Below are positions 33,380 through 43,300 of a stretch of DNA of 64,000 bases, one piece after another. The stretch is from Pirellulaceae bacterium (GTDB lineage: Bacteria > Planctomycetota > Planctomycetia > Pirellulales > Pirellulaceae). Position numbers and translations under genes: made by a program. The stretch covers positions 62,001-126,000 of the forward strand of contig JADYZV010000039.1 in the NCBI GenBank assembly GCA_020852965.1, given 5' to 3'. Numbering within the stretch: position 1 is the stretch's first letter; every line of letters starts with the position of its first letter. The notes below the pieces were generated by a model that did no database searches, was not told the DNA's origin, and saw only the letters and a list, made by a program, of their open reading frames with translations.

Positions 33380-33731
33380 GCCTTGCTATCGGCGCGAAGG
33401 CTGGAGCAAGTGGCCAATTGAGGCTACAATACTCTGTAGGAGCAACTGCTTTTCAGTTGGCATCCCCCCCCGTGACGAGCCCCGCCAAATTTCCCAGTTT
33501 ACTGTTAGCGTTTGTATACCCAGTTTGCGAAAGCAATTCGGCGGAGGACCGCCGAGCTGTGTTGGCTGCAGGCAGGGCAATATGCCACGCCTCCAGTGAC
33601 TGCTTCCCCCTCTCTGTTGATCACCCACAAGCGAGCCGTTGAGGTAGAATGAACGGTGTGGTTTCCATCGCCATTTCGCCCCGTCGTTTCGTTAAGTGCT
33701 CACCAACTCATAGCAAGTAGATTCCATATAT
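33380..33731. other. Intergenic region, no gene seen
   Basis: 352 bp between two plus-strand lipoprotein genes. It contains GCTACAAT at 33423-33430, a possible -10 box, without a good -35. No terminator hairpin with a T-run and no conserved protein were found on either strand. Confidence 0.4.
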
Positions 33732-35111
33732 ATGAATTCTCCCAAATGGAGTGTTTCGAACGTCTCGCGACGCAGCTTGCCGGTCCCATTTTATTCGCTG
33801 GTAGCCTGCTTGGCCGTGATACTCGCATTCGCCCCAGGGTGCTCCGAGGATACGTCCATTCGCACATATCGAGTGGCTAAAAAGGAGACACAACGCACTA
33901 CGGCTGCGCCCCATATCGGCTCGACCACGGCACCGGTCAAAGAGCAATTGATGTTGGCGGCCATCGTACCCAACAAGGATTTTGCTTGGTTCTTTAAGTT
34001 GACCGGTGATCCCGAGGTCGTGCTCAAGAGCGATCCCGAATTCCGTAGCATCGTCAAGTCGGTCGCCTTTGACGGCAGTGGCCAGCCAACGTGGAAGCTG
34101 CACGAAGGTTGGCAACAGCATATCACTCCCAACGATATCACCTATGGCAAATTGACCAATCGCGAAGCTGGCTTGACCGCCACGGTCACTCGCTTGGGAG
34201 TTGAGAAACAGAGTGATTCTGAGGAGAGTTGGCGTGAGTACATCGTTGGAAACGTCAATCGATGGCGCAAACAACTTTCGCTCGACGAGCAGGAGTGGGC
34301 GCAGATATCCTCAGAGCTCGAGGAGTTCCCTGAGCTTTCGCAGGGACCAGCCAAAGCCTACTTTGTGAGTATCGCCGGCAAGGGGAGCGGCGGCATGTCG
34401 GCACCGTTTATGAACCGAGGTGCGGGCGTGAAAGCGGGTGAGGTGCCGAGTTCAAAGAGCGTAGTGGCGGGAAGTGAGGGGGAGCCTGTGGCAGCGGAAA
34501 AGGGAGATACAAAGGGGAAGGAAGATGTGGAAGGGAGGGAAGGCGAGAGTGCAGATTCCGACGCGGAGCGTCGGGCCACATTACCCATTACGTACACCGT
34601 CCCTGAGGGTTGGAGGGAAACGGCGGCAAGTGGCATGCGCATGGCCGCCTTTACCATCGAAGAGGGGGAGTTGACGGGTGAAGTGACTGTGATCGCCGCC
34701 GGTGGCGGCATCGAAGCCAACATCGGTATCTGGCTTGGCCAAGTCGGTGTTGAAGCTGGTGCTGAGACGACGCAGCACATTCTGGCTGCGGCGGAAGAAT
34801 TGACGGTGGATGGTGTCACGGCCAAGCTATACACGATCGACGGAGCCACCACACCGGTCGGTGAAGCCAAAACGGAAGAGACTGCGGAAGGTGAGAGCGG
34901 CGGTGAAGTAAATCAAGCTGATAAGCCAGTAGAAAAGTCAGCCGTGGCAACAGCCCACGCAGCATCGGACGCCGCCCAAACAATTCTGATCGTCGATATT
35001 CCGTGGCGCGACCAGCAGTCGCTGTTCGTAAAATACAAAGGAGCCCAGTCGCTGGCGCAGTCGCAGCGCGAGGCGTTTGTCGAGTTCACAAAATCAATCG
35101 AGTGGAACTGA
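33732..35111 (+). CDS. Probable lipoprotein of unknown function carrying an in-frame family B repeat
   Basis: 459 residues. The signal peptide VACLAVILAFAPGC ends in a lipobox-like APGC. The first half has a conserved-looking domain (AAIVPNKDFAWFFKLTGDPE, ITYGKLTNREAGLTATVTRLG). A charged low-complexity linker (about 245-285) contains the residues DSDAERRATL, encoded by a family B repeat (34555-34582). The second half repeats the domain type (ITYTVPEGWRETAASGMRMA) and ends WRDQQSLFVKYKGAQ..FVEFTKSIEW. It ends 17 bp before ccsBA, so it may be part of the cytochrome-maturation operon. No function known to me. Confidence 0.65.
   Translation: MNSPKWSVSNVSRRSLPVPFYSLVACLAVILAFAPGCSEDTSIRTYRVAKKETQRTTAAPHIGSTTAPVKEQLMLAAIVPNKDFAWFFKLTGDPEVVLKSDPEFRSIVKSVAFDGSGQPTWKLHEGWQQHITPNDITYGKLTNREAGLTATVTRLGVEKQSDSEESWREYIVGNVNRWRKQLSLDEQEWAQISSELEEFPELSQGPAKAYFVSIAGKGSGGMSAPFMNRGAGVKAGEVPSSKSVVAGSEGEPVAAEKGDTKGKEDVEGREGESADSDAERRATLPITYTVPEGWRETAASGMRMAAFTIEEGELTGEVTVIAAGGGIEANIGIWLGQVGVEAGAETTQHILAAAEELTVDGVTAKLYTIDGATTPVGEAKTEETAEGESGGEVNQADKPVEKSAVATAHAASDAAQTILIVDIPWRDQQSLFVKYKGAQSLAQSQREAFVEFTKSIEWN
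34555..34582 (+). repeat. Family B repeat inside a coding sequence
   Basis: ATTCCGACGCGGAGCGTCGG plus GCCACATT, identical over all 28 bases to the copy at 40354-40381. Here it is read in the frame giving DSDAERRATL inside the linker of the lipoprotein gene. Confidence 0.9.
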
Positions 35112-35128
35112 TCGAAGGTACGATAATC

Positions 35129-38100
35129 ATGTCGGCAGGTAACTACGCAAAAGAACTCTCCACATCGCAAGCTAAGGCACGCAGCACCACGTCGTATCCC
35201 TACGCGATCCTCAAGCTCATGGGCTCGCTCAAGATAACGACGACGATGTTTGCGCTGGGCATCTTCATCATCCTGTTTGGGACTTTGGCTCAAGATGAAA
35301 TGGATCTGACCGAAGTCAAACGCGAATTTTTCAATTGTTGGATTGCGCGCATTCCGTTCGATGTGCTCTTTCCTCGAACGCTGTTTCCGCACAATGTGCC
35401 CTACCTGGGTGGCTTTGGGTTCTATTTCCCCGGTGGAGCTACGATCGGCTTGGTGTTGCTTGTCAACTTGGTCGCGGCCAAGGTAACGCGGTTTTCGTTG
35501 CGGGCGCGAGGTGCCAAGCTGGCTGCTGGATTGGCCACTTCGCTGATCGGTACGGCCTTGCTGGTGGCGGTCATTGTGGCTGGGCATACGGCCGATGGAC
35601 TGCAGGGAGCTCCTCCGATTTCCTACGACACGCTTTGGAGTTGGCTCAAGGGAGGTCTGGTAGTGCTGACCGTCGCGTTGATTGGCTACGCGAGCTTGGC
35701 CAAGCTACCTGGGTTGGCGCGAATCTTGCTTGCAGCGGCTGCGGCAATTTCTTTCTGGGTGAGCGGACTGGTGTTATTCGGCGGCGAGTCGACGCGCTTG
35801 GATGATCCAGGACTGCGCATCGTATGGCAACTGGTGCAAGCTTCGATCGCGTCGGGCGTAGCGCTGGCTGGGCTGTGGATGTTGTTTGGCAAGCGAGGCG
35901 GCAATGTGTTGATTCATGCGGGGGTTGGTTTGTTGATGGTCGGTCAGTTTGTCTTCGGTGATCGACAAGTCGAGCAGCGGATGGGATTGGCCGAAGGAGC
36001 AACGACGAATCTAGTGTTTACCCAAAGCGAACTCGAACTGGCGCTGATCGACACGAGCGACCCGCAAGAGGACGTGGTCTACGCCATTCCCGAAGCGCTC
36101 ATCCGTCGCGTCAATGCCTCGGATCAGGTGATCGACGATCCCGACTTGCCAGCCAAGCTGAAGATTGTGCAGTGGATGAAGAATAGTAGTCTATCGCGTC
36201 TCGAAGCTGATTTTGAGAATCCAGCGACCACCGGCAATGGCTTGCAATATATGGCGCTTCCCGCCAAGTCGCAGGGTGGAGCTATGCAGGAAGGGAACGT
36301 TGCAGCGGCCTATGTTCAAGTGATCGACAAGCAGACCGACGAGCCGATCGAGACGGTGATGCTCAGTCAACGAATCAATGATAGCGCTCAGATGTTCGCC
36401 GGGATGCAGCCCGATGAGTACGAACCGGTAACCATCGATGGCAAGCCGTTCGAGCTGGCCATTCGCTATCGGCAGGAACGCAAGCCTTTTGACGTGTTAC
36501 TGAAGGATGTTGAAAAACTGGATTACAGTGGCACCGACACTCCGCGCGATTACTCGTCGCTGCTGGTCATCACCGATCGCGAGACGGGCGAGACGCAGGA
36601 GGGGAAGACGTGGATGAACAACCCCATTCGCTATAAGGGCGAGACGTTTTACCAAAGCAATTACAACAAAATCCCGATTCCCGGCGGTGGCGTGGTGGAA
36701 ACGACGGGGCTGCAAGTCGTGGAGAACATGGGATGGGTCATTCCCTATGTGGCTTGCATGATGGTCTTCTGGGGGATGTTTGCTCACTTTGGCGGGACGT
36801 TCTTGACCTTTGCCAATCGCTACGCGCGCGGTGCCATTCCTACATCCGATGCGGTGCAAACAACCGACAAAGGTACTTGGAGAAGTCGCGTGGCGATGAT
36901 GGCAATCGGTCTGGGGGTGTGCGTCTTGACGGCTGGCTATTTTGCCAAACCCCAATCGCACAATCGAGCGCAGATAGATTACGCGGCGGTAGCAGAAATT
37001 CCAGTGCAGCACGAAGGGCGTATTAAGTCCTTCGACTCGGTGGCGCGCAATATGTTGCAGTTCATCAGCAAGCCGGTCTTTGGCAGCATGCCCTATGTCA
37101 AGGACTCGAAGGGGGGCAAGCATTCTCCCAGCGAATGGCTGCTAGCGGTCATGGCGGGACAGGATTGGGTGCGCGACGCTCGGATCTTCCGCATTTATCC
37201 CGATGAAGTCCGCGCCGTATTTGACCTCGAGCCGCACAGTGATTTTCGCTACTCGCTCAATGAGCTTGAGAAGAACATGCCCAAGTTCCGTGCAGAGATC
37301 GAGAAATTGCGCGAAGGTAACCGCGACCCGAAGTCGTTCGATTTTCGCGAACAGAAGCTGGCGGCTATGTTTCAGCAGCTCAACACGTTCGACCTGGTTT
37401 CCATCGCCTATCAACTCCCACCCATTCCAGACCCAGGCGACAAGCCGACTGAAGAGCAACGCCAGCAGTTCTTAGCCGATGTCATGAAGACTTTTGAGGT
37501 GATGCAAAACATAGAAGCGGGGGGACCGCCGGCTGTTATTCCACCTCAAGGTGAAGCGACCGAGGAGAATTTGAAGACCGCTAAATGGCAAGCCTACGGA
37601 CCATCGATCTTCGCTACCTTCTTAGGGCAGACCATGAGGATGGCCAAGGGGGGCCCCAACCCAGCCATCTTGGCCTTCACCGACATTATCGATGCCGTGC
37701 GTGCGAATGATGCGCCGGCTGCTAACAAGGCGATCGACCAGTATCACGATTTGCTGGCGGAAACTCCGCTGGCCGCCGCCTCGCTGGACAAAGCGGCCAC
37801 CGAGAGCTGGCTCAATAAGTTCAATCCAACCCTGCAGGGAATCCTGCTCTACGCGTTGGCGATCACCTTGAGCTTCTCTGGGTTTCTGTTTCGCTCCGAG
37901 AATCTACGCAAAGCCGCGTTTTGGATGCTGGTAGGGGTGCTCGTCATTCATACCATTGCCATCGTGTCGCGAGTTTATATTTCAGGCCGCGCACCAGTCA
38001 TCAATTTGTATTCGTCGGCCGTGTTCATCGGCTGGGCCTGTGTGCTGTTGGGATTGGTCTTAGAAGTCGTCCATCCCATCGGTATCGCCAATTTGGTTGC

Positions 38101-38767
38101 CGCCTTCATAGGGATCGCCACCCTCAGTATCGCTCGTTCGCTCGACACGAGTGACACCATGCACGTATTGGAAGCGGTGTTGGATACACAGTTCTGGCTA
38201 TCGACGCACGTCATTTCGGTCACGGCGGGCTACGCGGTCACTTTTTTGGCGGGCTTCTTAGGTGTCTGCGCGCTGGTGCATCGCATGGCTACTGGTTACG
38301 ACGCAATACCGGCCGGGCGGCGCGCGCCACAAACAGAGGCCTTCCAGCAGATTTTGTATCGGATGATGTATGGCACGATCTGCTTTGCCATCTTTTTCAG
38401 CTTCATCGGCACCGTCTTGGGTGGCCTATGGGCTGACGACAGTTGGGGACGCTTTTGGGGCTGGGATCCTAAGGAGAACGGTGCGATGATGATCGTGCTG
38501 TGGAACGCGATTCTGCTACACGCGCGCTGGGACAAGCAAATTGGTGCGCGAGGTTTTGCAGTGCTGGCCGTGCTGGGGAACATTGTCACCGCTTGGTCTT
38601 GGTTCGGTACCAATCAATTGGGAATCGGACTTCATAGCTATGGCTTTACCAGCGGTGCGTTGATTTCGTTGGGTGCCTTTGTCGGAGCCAACTTGTTGTT
38701 CGTGATTGTCAGCTTGATAGTCACGCGTGCCAATCAGGCGGCGCTGGCCAATACGAGCGCGCGTTAG
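35129..38767 (+). CDS. ccsBA: Fused cytochrome c biogenesis protein CcsBA (ResB-ResC)
   Basis: 1212 residues from ATG 35129; a longer open frame overlaps the preceding gene and is not needed. The N-terminal half is ResB/CcsB-like (ITTTMFALGIFIILFGTLAQ; GETFYQSNYNKIP) with several TM helices. A periplasmic region of about 270 residues (VQHEGRIKSFDSVARNML onward) follows. The C-terminal CcsA/ResC domain carries the WWD heme-handling motif in WGWDPKENGAMMIVLW, and conserved His in LHARWD and GLHSYGF. CcsBA moves heme across the membrane and attaches it to CXXCH motifs (system II). Likely clients here are the CNVCH protein and the PSCyt1 protein. One-protein fusions are known in several phyla. 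Confidence 0.92.
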   Translation: MSAGNYAKELSTSQAKARSTTSYPYAILKLMGSLKITTTMFALGIFIILFGTLAQDEMDLTEVKREFFNCWIARIPFDVLFPRTLFPHNVPYLGGFGFYFPGGATIGLVLLVNLVAAKVTRFSLRARGAKLAAGLATSLIGTALLVAVIVAGHTADGLQGAPPISYDTLWSWLKGGLVVLTVALIGYASLAKLPGLARILLAAAAAISFWVSGLVLFGGESTRLDDPGLRIVWQLVQASIASGVALAGLWMLFGKRGGNVLIHAGVGLLMVGQFVFGDRQVEQRMGLAEGATTNLVFTQSELELALIDTSDPQEDVVYAIPEALIRRVNASDQVIDDPDLPAKLKIVQWMKNSSLSRLEADFENPATTGNGLQYMALPAKSQGGAMQEGNVAAAYVQVIDKQTDEPIETVMLSQRINDSAQMFAGMQPDEYEPVTIDGKPFELAIRYRQERKPFDVLLKDVEKLDYSGTDTPRDYSSLLVITDRETGETQEGKTWMNNPIRYKGETFYQSNYNKIPIPGGGVVETTGLQVVENMGWVIPYVACMMVFWGMFAHFGGTFLTFANRYARGAIPTSDAVQTTDKGTWRSRVAMMAIGLGVCVLTAGYFAKPQSHNRAQIDYAAVAEIPVQHEGRIKSFDSVARNMLQFISKPVFGSMPYVKDSKGGKHSPSEWLLAVMAGQDWVRDARIFRIYPDEVRAVFDLEPHSDFRYSLNELEKNMPKFRAEIEKLREGNRDPKSFDFREQKLAAMFQQLNTFDLVSIAYQLPPIPDPGDKPTEEQRQQFLADVMKTFEVMQNIEAGGPPAVIPPQGEATEENLKTAKWQAYGPSIFATFLGQTMRMAKGGPNPAILAFTDIIDAVRANDAPAANKAIDQYHDLLAETPLAAASLDKAATESWLNKFNPTLQGILLYALAITLSFSGFLFRSENLRKAAFWMLVGVLVIHTIAIVSRVYISGRAPVINLYSSAVFIGWACVLLGLVLEVVHPIGIANLVAAFIGIATLSIARSLDTSDTMHVLEAVLDTQFWLSTHVISVTAGYAVTFLAGFLGVCALVHRMATGYDAIPAGRRAPQTEAFQQILYRMMYGTICFAIFFSFIGTVLGGLWADDSWGRFWGWDPKENGAMMIVLWNAILLHARWDKQIGARGFAVLAVLGNIVTAWSWFGTNQLGIGLHSYGFTSGALISLGAFVGANLLFVIVSLIVTRANQAALANTSAR

Positions 38768-39160
38768 TAGTCGACACGAATTGTTTAACGCCTAGCCGGA
38801 TTGGACGGTGGAGCGGTAGTGATCTCTCTTAAGAATTGTTGGCTAGATGCACGAGCGATCAGAGCAGTGAGGGTGTCCCGTCCAAGTAGGCGCAGGCGGG
38901 AGCGGAGTTGATTGCACCTAGCGACTAGACTGTACGCGAGAGGGTTTATGGAGAGAAGTTGGCGGTCGCATGTGACCCAGCACGTGACTACCGCAGGAGC
39001 CATTGCCTGCGCTGGCCGCGAAAGTGGGTTGGCACGCGCTGTGTTCATCATAGACCTACCTGTTGATCAAGCTCGCTTTGTGCATCAGCGGCCTGCTGCG
39101 GCTCGGCGTTAAACGATTTCACCGGGACGACACCAATTAATTGTTTGATGCCGATTACAA
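38768..39160. other. Intergenic region, no gene seen
   Basis: 393 bp between ccsBA and the EamA gene. An 88-codon frame on the minus strand (38785-39051) has no family signal and atypical composition. No clear terminator or repeat was found. Confidence 0.4.
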
Positions 39161-40111
39161 TTGGATGGCAGAAGGTTTCTGGTTTTTAGCCTTGCAAGTC
39201 ACTACACATTCGCGAGTAACTATTTGACATCCGACGGCAAACCCTGGCTGGGTCGTGTTCAAATTGTGCTGGCTGCCATGTTGTGGAGCACGAGTGGTTT
39301 CTTTGCCAAGGCACCGTGGTTTGATGCTTGGCCCGAGGATATCCGCGGAGTGATGCTCGCCTTCTGGCGGAGTGGTTTTGCGGCGCTTGTACTCGTCCCC
39401 ATGATTCGCCGCCCGACTTGGCGATGGCCCATGCTGCCGATGATGGTCTGTTTCGCGCTAATGGTCTGGTCGTTCATGTCGGCCATGGTGCATGGGCCTG
39501 CGGCCAATGCGATCTGGTTGCAGTACTTGGCACCCGGCTGGGTGTTGCTCGGCGGAGCCTTGTTGCTGCGCGAATCGGTGACCGCTGCCGACGTGCGGAT
39601 GATCGTGTTCTGTTTGGGCGGCGTGCTGTTGATCTTGGCGATGGAAATGTGGAGTGGCAGTGCGCTGTGGGCTACCATCATGGGGATCATTTCCGGAGTT
39701 TCCTTTGCAGGAGTGGTGCTGGCGATTCGGCGCATGCGCGATGCCGATCCGGCTTGGCTCATCACGCTCAATCATTCAGCGACCGCGCTATTGTTGTTGC
39801 CGTGGGTGTGGGGCGCACCGAGCGTGGAAGTGCCCGTGACCAGCTATATTGCGCTGGGGTTGTTCGGTGTTTTTCAAATGTCGATCCCCTATGTCTTGTT
39901 CGCTCGCGGTCTGCGCAGTACCCCAGGTCCTGAAGCGTCGGTGCTGTCGTTGATTGAACCATTGCTGGTGCCGATGTGGGTCTATCTGGCGTGGAGTCAT
40001 CATCCCAGCTACCAAGCACCGCAGTGGTGGACGTGGGCCGGAGGCGGCTTGATTCTATTGGGATTGCTCAGTCGCTATGTGCCGCCACTGCTGCGGGCGG
40101 CTAGGTGGTAG
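39161..40111 (+). CDS. EamA/DMT-family permease
   Basis: 316 residues with ten predicted transmembrane helices in two five-helix EamA halves. Typical segments: VQIVLAAMLWSTSGFFAKAP, FWRSGFAALVLVPMI, NAIWLQYLAPGWVLLGGALL (first repeat), IISGVSFAGVVLAIRRM, and ASVLSLIEPLLVPMWVYLAW (second repeat). DMT permeases export or import small metabolites; the substrate cannot be read from sequence. The start is unclear: TTG 39161 gives the longest form, TTG 39224 a shorter one starting nearer the first helix. A short GGTTCTT heptad array starts 4 bp after the stop. Confidence 0.85.
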   Translation: MDGRRFLVFSLASHYTFASNYLTSDGKPWLGRVQIVLAAMLWSTSGFFAKAPWFDAWPEDIRGVMLAFWRSGFAALVLVPMIRRPTWRWPMLPMMVCFALMVWSFMSAMVHGPAANAIWLQYLAPGWVLLGGALLLRESVTAADVRMIVFCLGGVLLILAMEMWSGSALWATIMGIISGVSFAGVVLAIRRMRDADPAWLITLNHSATALLLLPWVWGAPSVEVPVTSYIALGLFGVFQMSIPYVLFARGLRSTPGPEASVLSLIEPLLVPMWVYLAWSHHPSYQAPQWWTWAGGGLILLGLLSRYVPPLLRAARW

Positions 40112-40114
40112 GGT

Positions 40115-40140
40115 GGTTCTTGGTTCTTGGTTCTTGGTTG
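40115..40140. repeat. Short heptad array (GGTTCTT x3)
   Basis: Three exact GGTTCTT units (40115-40135) and the start of a fourth. Same unit as the arrays in the motor operon, again starting directly after a stop codon. Confidence 0.85.
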
Positions 40141-40327
40141 GGAACCAGATGGTGGAGTTCAGCAGGAAGTTGCGTTCGAATGCCCCTTTTTGCGTGGCAG
40201 AGTGTTAGACTAAGAGGAACCTACCCGACGCGCTATCCCCACCAAGATCGTGACGCTCATGTATCTCTCAAGTCTCACAACGGATACTGAAAGAAGACTG
40301 AGAGCTGGGGGGAGGAATGTTGTTGGT

Positions 40328-43300
40328 ATGGTTGGGCGGATTGTTGGGTGGGGATTCCGACGCGGAGCGTCGGGCCACATTAGAAGCCACATTAGAAGCC
40401 ACATTAGAAGCCACATTACAAGGCACACTGCGGGGCATATTGCGTGGGCAGTCGTGGGCTTTGCTTGGGTGGCGTTGCCATTGTTGGCCGATGAGCCCCA
40501 GGAGATCGAATTCTTCGAAGTTCGGATTCGGCCGACGCTCGTGCGCCATTGCTATGAGTGCCATTCACAGGCAGCCCAGGAGCCCAAGGGGGGCTTGCTA
40601 CTCGACTCGCGCGATGCCTTGCGAACCGGTGGTGACTCGGGGCCAGCCGTCGTACCAGGAGATGTCGAGCAGAGTCTGTTGCTCGACGCCTTGAATCACA
40701 CGAACTTCGAGATGCCGCCGGGAAAGAAGTTGTCGGACGAGACGATCGCCGACTTTGCTAAGTGGATCGCCGACGGTGCGGTCGATCCGCGCGATGCACC
40801 AACCAGTCCGCAGCAAGCGGCTGAGCAATTGTGGCGTGAATCGCTCAGCGAACGGCTCGATTGGTGGAGCCTCAAACCGGTTCAGCCGCAGCAACTGCCG
40901 AGTGTTGAAAGCGAATGGAATGGTGCGACACCTCTCGATCGCTTTGTGTTGGCACGACTGGAGCAGGAGGGCTTAACCCCTGCGCCGCCTGCCGACCGAC
41001 GTACATTGATCAAACGATTGTATTTGGTGCTGTTGGGCTTGCCACCCGACACTGCGGCCGTAGAAGCCTTCGTCAGTGATCCCAATACCAAAGCGTACGC
41101 GGAGTTGGTCGATCGACTTTTGGCTTCACCCCATTTCGGCGAGCGTTGGGCGCGGCATTGGATGGACGTGGTGCGCTATGCGGACACCTATGGTTACGAA
41201 TGGGATATCCCTGCCAATGGAGCCTGGCGCTATCGAGACTATCTGACGCGAGCTTTTAATCGCGATGTGCCCTTCGATCAACTCGTGCTCGAGCAATTGG
41301 CCGGGGATCTACTTGCCGAGCCGCGCATCGATTCCCAGAAGCAGATTAACGAGTCGTTGATCGGGCCGATGTTTTACCAGTTGGGCGAAAATCGGCATGG
41401 GGATAGCTCGGAATTCGACGGCATTCATCAAGAGATGTTGGACAATAAGATCGATGCCTTTTCCAAAGCCTTTCAAGCGACGACGATCGCCTGCGCCCGT
41501 TGTCATGATCACAAAATCGATGCGGTAGCCCAGAGCGAGTACTATGCGCTGGCGGGGACGTTCATGAGCTCTCGCTGGCTCAGTCAAACCGTCGACCTTC
41601 CCCAGCGCAATGCGACTGTCATTGCTGAACTGGAGTCAATCAAGAGCCAGCTGAAACCGTTGCTTGCTAGGTTGTGGCGACAAGACGCTCAGCAGATGTC
41701 ATCCGCCATGCTAGCCGCACTGACGAACAGCGAGAATAGCAACGCAACGTTTGTTCGCTGGCGCGAACTATTGACAAGCCCTACATCGACCCCTCTGACC
41801 ATGGAATCGCCACTGTATATGTGGCAGCAATTGGCGTCCGATGGAATGAAGCATTCATTTGCCGTATTGAAACGAGAAGTGCCTGAAACACCAGTCGATT
41901 TGTCCGAGCCTTGGCAGGATTTGGCTAAGCAGATTTCCGACGAGTCAGCGCGTCGCATTGCGGACAATGCACGACACTTTCAAACCACAATCGATTTTTC
42001 CAAGAGCTTACCAGAGGGTTGGTCCGTCGATGGTGCGGGATTACAACGAGTTACGGCATGCGGTGATTTTAGCATCGCGCCTGATGGTGATACGATCGTC
42101 GGGCAGCTGTTGCCTGCCGGATTGATGACCCATCGGCACTCCACGCGACTCAATGGAGCGGTGCGGACACCCTACTTGCGACAATTCAAGAACGCGTACC
42201 TGAGTTTCGAGTACGTGGGAGGTGACTTCGCCGCTCAGCGCACCGTGATTGACAATGGGTTTCTGACGGAAAAGCAAGGCTACTTGGACAGTGCACAGCC
42301 GGCCTGGCTAACTTTAAGTACGCTACCTTCGATGTCCGAGAGGCATAACTACATTGAATTTGCGACCAAGACCAGCAATCCCAATTTTCCTCCACGCGTC
42401 GGTTTGGGGGGCGCTTGCAGCGACGAGCAAATTGCCGATCCTCGCAGTTGGTTCGGTTTGAGACGAGCGGTGCTACACGATGTGTCACATCCGCCGCTCG
42501 ACGAATTGACTCGGTTTCAACCGCTTTTGGCGGGCGAACCGCCGCAATCATTCGAACAGGTGTTCGATCGCTATGCAGGTTGGTTCCATGGCGCACTGCA
42601 GGCTTGGTCAGAGGAGAGGGCCACCACCGATGATGTCTGGCTCATCAATTGGCTGCTGGCAAATGGTTTGTTACGAAATCAACTCGGCAGCGCTGAGCTC
42701 GACCAGGAGCCAGCGATTGCAGAATTGGTTAATCGCTATCGCCAAACGGAATTGCAGCTTACCGTCCCTTGGACCGTCAACAGCATGTGTGACATCGACG
42801 AAGGTTACGACTATCAACTCAATCTACGAGGCGAATACGATCGCAAGGGGGATGCGATTCCGCGCGGCTACTTGCAAGCCATCACGGAGGGTGACGCGTG
42901 CTTTCATTCGCCGGGTAGTGGTCGGCTCGAATTGGCCGAGCGAGTTGCCAGTGGCGACAATCCGCTGACAGCCAGAGTGATCGTCAATCGCAATTGGCAT
43001 TGGTTGTTTGGAACGGGATTGGTCGACACCCCCAACGACTTCGGGCGATTGGGCGGCACTCCTTCGCATCCTGAATTGCTCGATTGGCTCACGGCGCGTT
43101 TCGTCAGTCAAGGCTGGTCGGTGAAGCGGCTACTACGCGAGATACTGCTCAGTCAGACGTGGCAGCAGTCGAGTGCGACCAACGATCAGGCCGAGCAGCG
43201 AGATCCCGACAATCGGTTGTTGCACCACTACCCGCTGCGTCGATTGGAAGCGGAGATGGTGCGCGACGCCATGCTCAGTGTATCGGGGCGGATCGACGAG

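Noticed and set aside
40317-40694. Alternative frame MLLVWLGGLLGGDSDAERRATLEATL
   Set aside because: It has a ribosome site directly abutting the ATG but leaves the cytochrome frame and has no conserved downstream sequence; kept only as evidence that the start may have been displaced.
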